DNA of 64,000 bases from Mactromeris polynyma (lineage: Eukaryota; Mollusca; Bivalvia; Venerida; Mactridae). The stretch is taken from positions 26,462,905-26,526,904 of the forward strand of contig JASFXZ010000005.1 in the NCBI GenBank assembly GCA_032209605.1, given 5' to 3'. This document shows positions 57,401-64,000 of the stretch, in pieces (position 1 is the first letter of the stretch; each line of letters opens with the position of its first letter). Position numbers and translations under genes: made by a program. The notes under the pieces are model-generated. The model saw only the letters and a program-made list of their open reading frames with translations. It was not told the DNA's origin and did no database searches.

Positions 57401-57878
57401 GAATTGTTAATGGAAACAAACGAACAGCAATTCGAACAGAAACATGAATGTTATGACATATGCATGTGATCAGGGCTCAAACCAAGGACCCTTACGAATA
57501 GCTCTTAGGTAGCTGTGACTATACCCAATGCGCCACCGAGACAAGCCCCAAAACATGTCCAAATGACTTGGTAACATCAGTACATAGGATATAGAGAGTG
57601 TAACTGCAACACCTTGATACATTTCATGTTGCTTACGTGTCTCATAGACGGACTCACCTCGTGGCTTAAATGACTGCCTAAGATAAGAGCATTCATATAC
57701 ACAAACAGAAATTACCGTTAGTGTTAGGCTGAAAGTTATTACGACAATACTCGTGCACGTAGCTAGGGCCTCCGTAGATAAGGAGTACTAAGCTTAATAA
57801 TACGGGTGTAAAAAAGACTGCGTTTAAACATTTGAGCAATATGCTTTGATTGAAATGCAATGCTCTAATTATTGACAC
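45275..57878 (-). CDS. Small EGF-repeat transmembrane receptor, MEGF/Draper/SCARF-like
   Basis: Minus-strand model: 57878-57716, 54495-54100, 46107-45993, 45437-45275, with phases 1, 1, 2, 0 all compatible, 279 codons so far, 3' end unresolved. Order: hydrophobic leader, three laminin/EGF-type Cys-rich repeats, a Gly-rich stalk, one transmembrane helix, and a basic Ser-rich cytosolic part. Family members are surface receptors for apoptotic cells or microbes; the role here is inferred. Only one Cys-rich exon was found, so the extracellular part is much shorter than in MEGF10/11, which have many repeats. The first exon has no in-frame ATG, so the true start may lie upstream. Confidence 0.6.
45993..46107 (-). 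CDS. Receptor exon 3: transmembrane segment
   Basis: Acceptor ATTATATTTTCAG, donor TTGGAA-GTAAGC. Reads VTSTGGAGNDDEIAGAIGG, then FVVVLWAIVVIVLICFIW and Lys. This is a clear single transmembrane helix with a Gly/Ala-rich start, followed in exon 4 by Arg/Lys stop-transfer residues. Enters in phase 1 as required by the EGF exon. Confidence 0.72.
46280..46512. mobile_element. MITE-A, copy 3, about 233 bp
   Basis: TACTGGTCAAAAAGAGGTAA at the left mirrors GCTTAGCACTTTTGACTAGA at the right. It lies about 170 bp upstream, on the minus strand, of the receptor transmembrane exon, inside the same intron. Confidence 0.72.
46513..47607. other. Receptor intron, no recognised feature
   Basis: No supported exon or element seen in this part of the long intron between the EGF and transmembrane exons. 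Confidence 0.3.
47608..47765 (+). other. Unassigned open frame behind a good splice acceptor
   Basis: After acceptor TTGAGTTTTGCAG the plus strand reads TVLIKLNGKAKRAGTRHQR, GIRRDNAIRFLVKKMREP and AEWLNKYSLFPTSI, then TGA. The residue mix looks protein-like and local GC is higher, but no partner exon, start or family is recognised. It lies antisense in the receptor intron. Confidence 0.2.
48909..48975 (+). mobile_element. Partial CTCTCCCTTTATCCC-family element
   Basis: GGGATAAAGGAGGAGAACTC, TTGAAGGGATTAAGGGAGAG and AACTCGTGTCAATC match the right arm of the element at 19144-19334. The left arm is missing. Confidence 0.6.
48976..49769. other. Receptor intron, no recognised feature
   Basis: AT-rich, with a loosely repeated GCTCATTGAAATAG(A/G)TTTACA word at 49254 and 49356. 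Confidence 0.3.
49770..49885. mobile_element. MITE-B, copy 4
   Basis: CTCAAGCCTCTGATTGGTTT and GACTTAAATCGACCAATGG keep the inner ATTGG/CCAAT pair; the GACCAGTCT ends are decayed (GCATTCTGAGACATATT). It is the most diverged of the five copies. Confidence 0.5.
49886..52093. other. Receptor intron, no recognised feature
   Basis: AT-rich; the frame at 51055-51270 has no splice or homology support. No elements with terminal repeats were seen. Confidence 0.3.
52094..52450. repeat. Homogeneous minisatellite, 51-bp unit, 7 copies
   Basis: The unit is CACCATGTACAGCGCCCCAA, CAATAACAGGACTCCCGCAC and AAACAGTGAGA. Copies are essentially identical apart from one C-to-T change (GCGTCCC at about 52209). 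Because 51 is a multiple of three, the array is open as a 17-residue repeat in several frames on both strands, which explains four long frames here; none has gene support. Confidence 0.92.
53140..53275 (+). repeat. Short tandem array, 33-bp unit, 3-4 copies
   Basis: TCCGGCTTAAAACCCGGATC with CTCCGACCAGGAG, then variants with GGTACCTCCGGTCAGGAG. GC-rich against AT-rich surroundings; the 68-codon frame is a by-product. Confidence 0.75.
53276..54099. other. Receptor intron, no recognised feature
   Basis: No supported exon; the two 71- to 80-codon frames at 53730-54031 oppose each other and are not supported. Confidence 0.3.
54100..54495 (-). CDS. Receptor exon 2: three EGF/laminin-type repeats
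   Basis: Acceptor GGCTTGCACAG, donor GCGGAG-GTACAG; 396 bp, a symmetric 1-1 exon as usual for EGF modules. It contains CSPGKYGQSC, CDFGWYGEDC, CQRGFYGDQC and CVDGYTGEIC, each the CxxGxxGxxC core of MEGF-type repeats, with about 30 Cys in total. An ATG at 54508 with strong context (AAAATGG) and a TATATAAAA at about 54581 on this strand leave open an alternative start without a leader. Confidence 0.82.
54600..55853. other. Receptor intron 1, first part: no recognised feature
   Basis: Lies between the leader candidate and the EGF exon. AT-rich; nothing supported. Confidence 0.3.
55854..55980 (+). mobile_element. Partial CTCTCCCTTTATCCC-family element
   Basis: CACAGGAGATTGTCACAG, then three direct units of (T)CTCCCTTTGTCC(A/C)TTCTA and a short inverted GAAGGGATAAAGTGAA. 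The left arm is preserved with tripled internal units; the right arm is truncated. Confidence 0.65.
56213..56406 (+). mobile_element. MITE with TACAGTAAAAC ends, copy 2
   Basis: TACAGTAAACCCTTAC at the left and CGAGGTTTTACTGTA at the right. Inside are ATTTTCCATTTTCACTG, GGCTCTTTATAC and CCAAGGGTGGTC, matching the reverse complement of 15349-15530. A 19-bp unit (TCAATATTAAGATCACC) is repeated three times inside. Confidence 0.7.
56407..57474. other. Receptor intron 1, last part: no recognised feature
   Basis: AT-rich; no supported feature. Confidence 0.3.
57475..57545 (-). mobile_element. tRNA-like sequence, probable SINE head
   Basis: On the minus strand: GTCTCGGTGGCGCATTGGGT, then GGTCCTTGGTTTGAGCCC, an A-box- and B-box-like pair about 50 bp apart. 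Stem pairing for a working tRNA was not evident. Confidence 0.4.
57716..57878 (-). CDS. Receptor exon 1 candidate: signal peptide
   Basis: The minus strand encodes KCLNAVFFTPVLLSLVLLIY, GGPSYVHEYC and RNNFQPNTN, then donor AACG-GTAATT in phase 1, which joins the EGF exon as DCDGCRV. The hydrophobic core and following polar Cys-containing stretch fit a secreted N-terminus. The 5' boundary is unclear: GTG at 57878 is only the edge of the open frame, no in-frame ATG exists before the core, and TAA lies upstream. Confidence 0.42.
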
Positions 57879-58560
57879 AAGCCCCGATGGTAGTCTAGTT
57901 TATATCGATCAAATACAACTATGTCAAGTAAATTCATTATTCGTATGGTATAAATCTACAACTTTAAAAAATGTGGTTATTTTATGTAGCTACTGCAAAT
58001 GGTCTCTAGTCAGATACAGAGAAAACCAACTGACGACCTTTGCCGTAACTGGCGTCCTACACCGTACGCATCTTGTATGAAGAGTCTCGTGGATTGTTCA
58101 CAAACCATCCAGTTTTTAAATAGATACGTAGGCTATATTGCAAAATAACGTCGATTTATTGTGACAACGGGGGACTTGATAGTGCCGTATCACAGACACT
58201 TATATTTGCATATAGACAAGTAAGGGTTTCAGATCATGTCACTTGTCAAATCAATCAACTATGATATGTCGGCTTCGTAACAAGATTCCAATATATTATA
58301 AATTCAAAACATCTCTCCGTCAGGACAGTCTGTTTTATGATTCATCTGTGTACGTTAGACATTGACGAGATGTTATATTGACAAAACAGGACCTCCTAAC
58401 ACGAAGAAGGAGCTAAGCAAAACTAAATACATAAAATAGCTCTCATTGAAATGACAAAAACATCTGAACAAGAATGACGTCACTTTCATGACGTTTCATA
58501 TCGGGAACAGAGAAGTGCAAGGAAGGCATCACTTGTCTACTCTCAGTCTGTCCCTCTGGT

Positions 58561-58694
58561 CAGATCACGCTGTATCTGCACTGGTAGAGGATGCACCTGC
58601 GCCCTTGTGGCTGCAACAAATGTAAAGCGCCTGTGAACGTGTTTCGCATGAAACGGGCGCTATATAAATCTGGTATATAATAATAATAATAATC
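58561..58694 (+). mobile_element. Retroposon 3' end: AAAGCGCC..GGGCGCTATATAAAT with ATA repeats
   Basis: GTAAAGCGCCTGTGAACGTG, then CATGAAACGGGCGCTATATA and an ATAATAATAATAATAAT tail. Such AAGCGC..GCGCTATATAAAT tails ending in a trinucleotide repeat are widespread 3' ends of SINEs or LINEs in animals. Confidence 0.6.
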
Positions 58695-58839
58695 ACTTAT
58701 AGTTTTATCCATAGCTGTGTTGCTATTATCAGATGCATTTCCAAACCGCACACCTGCTCCGAAATTCTGAAGTAGCCATAGATTGCAATATCCAAGACCC
58801 GGAATAATACCTGCATATTATATATATTAAATCACAAAT

Positions 58840-58984
58840 GTACTGTCGCACCGTCGCTAAAATATTTAGAAGAGGACGCGCGGATAGAGTACGGGTCTTT
58901 TGCGCGGACAAGCAACCGAGGAACAAACGCGGAAACAGGCGGCGATATACTAGAACTTAGGCGAAGGACGGATCTGGGAAGGGT
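58840..58984 (+). other. GC-rich CpG-containing patch, possible plus-strand exon
   Basis: Local GC and CpG are well above the surroundings. One frame is open as TVAPSLKYLEEDARIEYGSF, RTSNRGTNAETGGDILELRR, then donor GGAAGG-GTAAGC after 58982. No in-frame ATG and no partner exon were found. A promoter or short CpG island is an equal alternative. Confidence 0.2.
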
Positions 58985-59099
58985 AAGCTCGTTTGATCTG
59001 TTTACGTATTGCATACACACAATTGTTTCAATTGAGATGACGTAGCTTGTGCGTTAACTTATATGTATTCTTTAAAACAAGTTATTCCGCTCTCTGATG

Positions 59100-59684
59100 T
59101 ACAAACAACGTCATAGATCTCCAAAGAAAAAGATATTCTGGCATAACGATCTATTTTTCACGAATTATTCCAAATGTTATTCCGAATTATTTCCTATAAA
59201 TTGTTACGAGTTCCAGTCACTAGTACAAGAGCACCAAATTTATCCCCATTGAGTTTCGCAAGAACACAGCCATTACTGTATGTCTCCCGGACAAATATTT
59301 TCAAACTAACGATCACCGAAAAACAAAACCTTCATTATAATAATACATCTAGCACAGGTTTTGTCTTTACGTCGAGTGAAATTGTTATTCCCGAGAAAAT
59401 CTCCCACAAAATACCATTATTACCGTAAATCGCACACGACAATGATGTAATTTATCATTAAACGAAGCAGGAAAATACAAAATTAGCTACGCAAGCAGGC
59501 TCATATTTCTTATATTATACAATAATTGCATACGGATGACGACAGTCAAAGTACCGGGTGCAAACTAGATTTTAAGATATTTAATAAAAAATTCTGTGCA
59601 GATTTAACTTTGAGAAAAATTACCGCTTATTACTGTCTGTGTGTTTAATTAGCTCAGAAGTAGAAGAAAATTTGCTAATCAAGA
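59100..59684. other. No recognised feature
   Basis: AT-rich; the 84-codon frame at 59174-59428 has no support. Confidence 0.3.
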
Positions 59685-59822
59685 TCCTGGGGTTATAAAT
59701 CAGCGTTCGGAGACCAGTCTGAGAACTGAAGCATCTGATTGGAGGTTTCTGAGCATCGGCCAAGAAATTAAGCAAGGCTGCATTTTGGGACTGGTCGCCA
59801 AAATACTGAGTATTATCCCATA
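59685..59822. mobile_element. MITE-B, copy 5
   Basis: GGTTATAAATCAGCGTTCGG and AGACCAGTCTGAGAACTG on the left, GCAAGGCTGCATTTTGGGAC and TGGTCGCCAAAATAC on the right. The outer GGTTATAAATC is shared with copy 1. Confidence 0.65.
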
Positions 59823-59904
59823 GCAATGTATATCAGTCTGATTGAAATAGTCTTTGACTGATAGTCAAAGAATAGTCCCTGTTATGGTGCGTTTTACATT
59901 GCAG

Positions 59905-60004
59905 ATGGCTTCATGTCGTCCACAGTCGGTACAGCTGCAAATCAAAAACTCGTTGTTTCAAACCTCAGAAGAGGCGTATGTTCTTCCGTTACAATGGTGT
60001 GAAT
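59905..60004 (+). other. Possible short terminal exon (low support)
   Basis: After acceptor TTTTACATTGCAG an ATG opens 33 codons (MASCRPQSVQLQIKNSLFQT onward), stopping at TGA/TAA next to AATAAAA. A second frame is also open. It runs into SINE S1 copy 3, so it may only be SINE-adjacent sequence. Confidence 0.15.
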
Positions 60005-60180
60005 AAAATGCGTCGAAAGTCGTTTGTCCTCCGCCTCTGAACTTCGATTGATGTGGGGAAGTAAGTTGTTTGCGAAGGAATAGCCTAGTACTGGTCGGTA
60101 ATCCATGAGCACTAGTAAGGTTAACTGACTGTCGTATATTACTGAAATGAAATTGAGAAACGGCGTGAAACAACCAACCA
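59990..60180 (+). mobile_element. SINE, family S1, copy 3
   Basis: TTGTCCTCCGCCTCTGAACT, TTGTTTGCGAAGGAATAG, TAGTACTGGTCGGTAATCC, AAGGTTAACTGACTGTCG and GAGAAACGGCGTGAAAC. This is the clearest S1 body in the window; the minus-strand frames here are its shadows. Confidence 0.65.
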
Positions 60181-60471
60181 TGTTGATGGTTTCGATGTGT
60201 GTAGGAACAATGTAGTAGTGTTGAAATGACACAGAACGCTGGTTAGATTAACAGTCCGTAATGAAATTGTCATATAGCCACGATTCAACAAAAGCATTTT
60301 GTAATTTTAGACTCTAATTTGGAATACGTCTCAACGTTACGAGTATAAAAAACGTTCAACGACCCATGGCTTTATAGTAACGCATCTACAAAGAAAAAAT
60401 ATGGGCTTATGACTGTACGTGTAAAGACGAAACAAAGAATACTTAGAACACCGAATTTTCCATGAAACCGC

Positions 60472-60545
60472 TCCGTAAGCTCAGTGATTAGATAACTAGG
60501 CGGTCACCTGGGAGGTCTAGGTTCGATGCCCGGAGAAAGAAATGC
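60472..60545 (+). mobile_element. tRNA-like sequence, probably a SINE head and not a tRNA gene
   Basis: GCTCCGTAAGCTCAGTGATT, then CTAGGCGGTCACCTGGGAG and TCTAGGTTCGATGCCCGGAG. It has A- and B-box-like motifs at tRNA spacing, but the acceptor stem and T stem do not pair well. Confidence 0.4.
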
Positions 60546-62711
60546 ATGATGCAAGAGTTTGATTTCATTTTGAAGTAGTCATAGTAACCATAGAACATAA
60601 TGTAGGCATCGTTTCATTGGCTGTACTTCGGTCAATCATATAAGTTCTCATTAATTACTCGATGTAACTCCATGTGAAGGAAATAAAATATAATGAAGTC
60701 GGGGGAACATGTCTAATTTACAACACTCTCCGCGACTTCCATATTCGTGTTTATTGACGTTCAGTGAGCACCTTACTTATGTTATATTCTGCTGAAGATT
60801 GGGAATCAAACCAGCCAATCGGCGATCTGGTTACTGGTAGAGCCTTTAGAGTCATTGTTACTGCATGGTTACTGAATTACGACCACAAACAATGCAATGG
60901 CGTTGTAGATGGATGATAAATACAACGTATTACTATCTTCTCTGTAATGCAGATGAGAAAAACACGACAAATCTTGATGTGGGTTCTTGCTTTATTAATA
61001 TTACGTAACTCTGATTAATATAACACACTGCCACTTAGCGCTTGACTTCTCATGTGTAGCTAGCGAGCTCTTCATCGAAGATAACAACATGATTACAACT
61101 ATCTCGAGAGAGTAAAATGATGACACAACCATTTGCGACGATGCTCCAGAGTAGGCCCTGTATCAAACTCAGAGGAAGGAGTACTATTTCAGCTGTAAGT
61201 GATGTGCTCGAAGTTTGCTCATAGTCTGGACGAGGCGATTGTTTTCGTGATTATTAAAATCAGTAAGGGTTTATGTGGAAAATTATATTCGCCAATGATC
61301 ATGTGAATCCCATATAAACAATATGATGTGTCAATTCCTTTATAACCTTGACAAAACACACGTATTTCATTTGACCCGTGTACATGATAAAATGGATACC
61401 TCGAAAAACGATACAACTAACCGTTGCAATAAGGCCTCTATTTTAAAGAAAATTAATTTACACTAGTACATGTACATAATAATAATTCTACAAAATACTT
61501 ACGCACCCTACGTTTATATTGGTTCGTCAAAAATCTATTCATAAACATATTTGTGAATAACACATTAGTTTTGTGGAATAGAAGTCAGTGAAGACCACTG
61601 CGAAATTGACCGAAGTTAATAACTAAGATAAAACTAAATTGGCGTCAACCCTCCTATGAATCAGCAATACGTGAAGTAAATTCATAAACACAATTATTGC
61701 CATTGTATACTAAATCATGCAGTTGCATTTTTTCAATTGTAATTCCTGTCTCGCATTTCACGTCATTATTTGGAATAGTGACAGACTGATTGTGTTTTAC
61801 GACATAGATTCACTTTATAAAGGGTTTATGCCGACTAGACGGAATATGTCTGTTTTGTACAGAAATGTTCAATTCAAATTTTATGTCAGATATGGGAATG
61901 AATTGACGAATGTTCTTGTGCCTACTTATTATCTTACAATAGCATTGTCAGTCGACTGTCTTTCGTGTTGATTGAAAATGGCGGCAAAAGGCTGATTCTA
62001 TTACGATTACTCGACTATGTTTCCCTTTTTATTGTCACTTTAGAACTCTTGAATATAACTTAGCAAAATTGGTTTCGGTGTTGCGGTATATTCATTTTTG
62101 ACGTACGAAACGATTCGTTAGTTAGGTCGTCTATTTCGAAATTCTTCTTATGATTGTCTGTAATAATTCGGTTAAGTTCGGATACTAGTATTTGGATATT
62201 CAAACACGAACTATGTATGTACGCATTTTGTCGCCATTACAAATGTGCGCCCAAAGGTTGTTGTCATGGAGAGGTGTCACTAAGCGTGAATATATGTTCC
62301 AACAATTTTAGACCTTTTGCGAGACTAATGACTAGAAAGCTTCGTTCGTTCTTGTGATCATCTGTCGTCTGCTTCAGGTAACAAACAAAAGAGATTGCTT
62401 TTTCCATTTTTGCTCAAACTTAATGCAATTTAACAATCATGATATCTCTCTCATTAACTTACATGAAAAGGCGAAGTAAGCGTTGACGTAGGCGAACATG
62501 CCCGAAGCAAATGGCGTAATAAGAGTTGTTTTAGTGAAAGTAAAGTTTGGTAAATGCTCCTGGCTGATACTGATTTCCCACGTGACCTTAATCCGTTTGA
62601 AGGGAACTATCAATCGCTTTAATTATGTATTAAATAGATTCATCTACACTTCAAAGTAAATCTGAAAACTTATCAAATATCCAATCTCTTCGTATATTAC
62701 TCCTTCACTTC
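60546..62711. other. Intergenic DNA, no supported gene
   Basis: The 84-codon frame at 61717-61971 and the 67-codon frame at 62154-62357 start with ATG but show no family, splice or codon support. No tandem or inverted repeats were recognised. Confidence 0.3.
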
Positions 62712-62811
62712 ATGTTTTTTTACACATTTTCATTCTCAGTCCGCGTGAAAAGTACGATGTTCAAAATTATGTTAATGATAAGATTCTTAAAAATTCAGAA
62801 TATGCCAAGAC

Positions 62812-63366
62812 TAGACAAAAGTTGGCAAAGCTCGGAATACAGACTACTCGGTGGTATCCGGCAAAGCTCGGAATACAGACTGCACGTGGGTATCCGGAAA
62901 AGCTCGAAGAACAAACTGCTAGGTGGTATCCGGCAAAGCTCGGAATACAGACTGCTCGGTAGTATCCGGCAAAGCTCGAAATACAGACTGCTCGGTGGTA
63001 TCCGACAAAGCTCGAAATACAGACTGCTCGGTAGTATCCGGCTAAGCTCGAAATACAGACTGCTCGGTAGTATCCGGCAAAGCTCGAAATACAGACTGCT
63101 CGGTAGTATCCGGCAAAGCTCGGAATACAGACTGCTCGGTAGTATCCGGCAAAGATCGAAATACAGACTGCTCGGTGGTATCCGACAAAGCTCGAAATAC
63201 AGACTGCTCGGTAGTATCCGGCTAAGCTCGAAATACAGACTGCTCGGTAGTATCCGGCAAAGCTCGAAATACAGACTGCTCGGTAGTATCCGGCAAAGCT
63301 CGAAATACAGACTGCTCGGTAGTATCAGGCAAAGCTCGGAATACAGACTCCTCGGTGGTATCCGGC
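62812..63366 (+). repeat. Minisatellite, 36-bp unit, about 15 copies, with 180-bp higher-order period
   Basis: The unit is GGCAAAGCTCGAAATACAGA plus CTGCTCGGTAGTATCC. The block from 62941 to 63120 (five units) is repeated from 63121 with only one difference in the first 60 bp (AAAGCTCGAA versus AAAGATCGAA) and the same unit variants (GGTGGTATCCGACAAAG, then GGCTAAGCTCG) in the same order. As 36 is a multiple of three, a 227-codon frame with a 12-residue repeat runs through it; it is not taken as a gene. Confidence 0.92.
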
Positions 63367-63399
63367 GTCTCCTTCATCATTGTTGCACTGTGTAGTGTA

Positions 63400-64000
63400 C
63401 AACTATTGTAAACGGCATTTCCTCAAAGCCTTAATCTCTAAAATTTATTAACACGCAATACGTTGTGACGTATTTCAAGAAGTGCAAACTTGATAGCATG
63501 TGCGTCGTTGTGGATAATTTGTTTATCATTGAGAAAAACCACTAAGATCTTACAAAAACTGTGATATAAACTTTGATATAAAACTCTGTAGCGCTAAATC
63601 GTTATCACAAACACTTTCAAGCAATTCTTTCAAACATTCGGTGCACAAAAAACTATCGATGATAAGTTCTAGGTAATACCACTACGTCACGTGTGTACTC
63701 GTGTTGTTCTCCTTCAAAGCATTGATAAACAGGTAGGGAATAATAAAACTGCTGCCTTCTTCATTAAAGATATGCAAACAATTCAGTGGTATGACTTTGT
63801 AAATCAACGTGAAGTATTTTAGGAATAATGTACTGCTACCTTGTGTGGTTCGATCATTCATGTATATGGAGCTTAAAACGACAATGTTAAAAAGGTACCT
63901 TGTTGGGGGAACAGGTGCTTCAGAAACATAATATTAAAGACTTGAAACGTACGAACTTGAACTAAGGTCGGTTCTATAAATTAGGTTACCATCGGTACCA
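63400..64000. other. Right edge, no recognised feature
   Basis: AT-rich unique-looking DNA; nothing supported. Confidence 0.3.

Noticed and set aside
59942..60232. 96-codon minus-strand frame
   Set aside because: It lies in SINE family S1 copy 3 and is a shadow of that element.
60472..60545. Functional tRNA gene
   Set aside because: A/B-box-like motifs are present, but the acceptor and T stems are poorly paired.
61717..61971. 84-codon frame starting with ATG
   Set aside because: No family, no codon bias and no neighbouring exon; length is within chance for AT-rich DNA.
62712..63395. 227-codon frame with 12-residue repeats
   Set aside because: It follows from a 36-bp minisatellite; unit changes are not biased to silent positions.

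Overview
The window looks like animal nuclear DNA, most likely from a mollusc and probably a bivalve. It is AT-rich, genes are split into short exons by long GT-AG introns, and intergenic and intronic DNA is full of tRNA-derived SINEs, short inverted-repeat elements (MITEs), foldbacks and minisatellites. The bivalve guess rests on repeat families that resemble ones I remember from that group and on an NWD-type STAND NTPase; nothing was searched.

Layout. (1) About 31-7814, minus strand: the 5' part of an unrecognised single-pass membrane protein, rebuilt from three small phase-compatible exons; it leaves the window on the left, and its first intron holds two large minisatellites. (2) About 7.8-12.7 kb: intergenic, with a 28-bp tandem array, a 255-bp MITE and two SINEs. 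(3) 12711-37528, plus strand: the main gene, a nine-coding-exon homologue of NACHT and WD repeat domain-containing proteins (NWD1/NWD2). I rebuilt all exons with consistent phases: 1767 residues with a Lys/Glu/Asp-rich N-terminus, a DUF4062 domain, a P-loop NTPase, a WD40 region and a terminal CVVM box that looks like a prenylation signal. (4) 37.5-39.2 kb: its 3' flank with a 31-bp tandem array. (5) About 57.9-45.3 kb, minus strand, convergent to the NWD gene: a small MEGF/Draper-like receptor (leader, three EGF/laminin-type repeats, transmembrane exon, basic cytoplasmic exon), with a doubtful last exon near 39.3 kb. (6) 58-64 kb: repeats, weak exon candidates, and a 36-bp minisatellite with a 180-bp higher-order period.

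Most other long reading frames are accidents of tandem arrays whose units are open in several frames. Repeat families seen more than once: MITE-A (3 copies, TIRs near TACTGGTCAAAAG), MITE-B (5 palindromic copies containing ATTGG and CCAAT), a CTCTCCCTTTATCCC foldback family (4 pieces), hAT-like elements (2, with 8-bp target duplications), a TACAGTAAAAC family (2), and three SINE families.

How the genes relate: a cytosolic, possibly membrane-anchored STAND ATPase lies next to an engulfment-type receptor. Both families are linked to recognition or homeostasis, but a functional connection here is only inference. I found no clearly new multi-gene system. The most interesting leads are the CaaX-tailed NWD protein, the hidden membrane-protein gene at the left edge, and MITE-A copies sitting against exons of both main genes.
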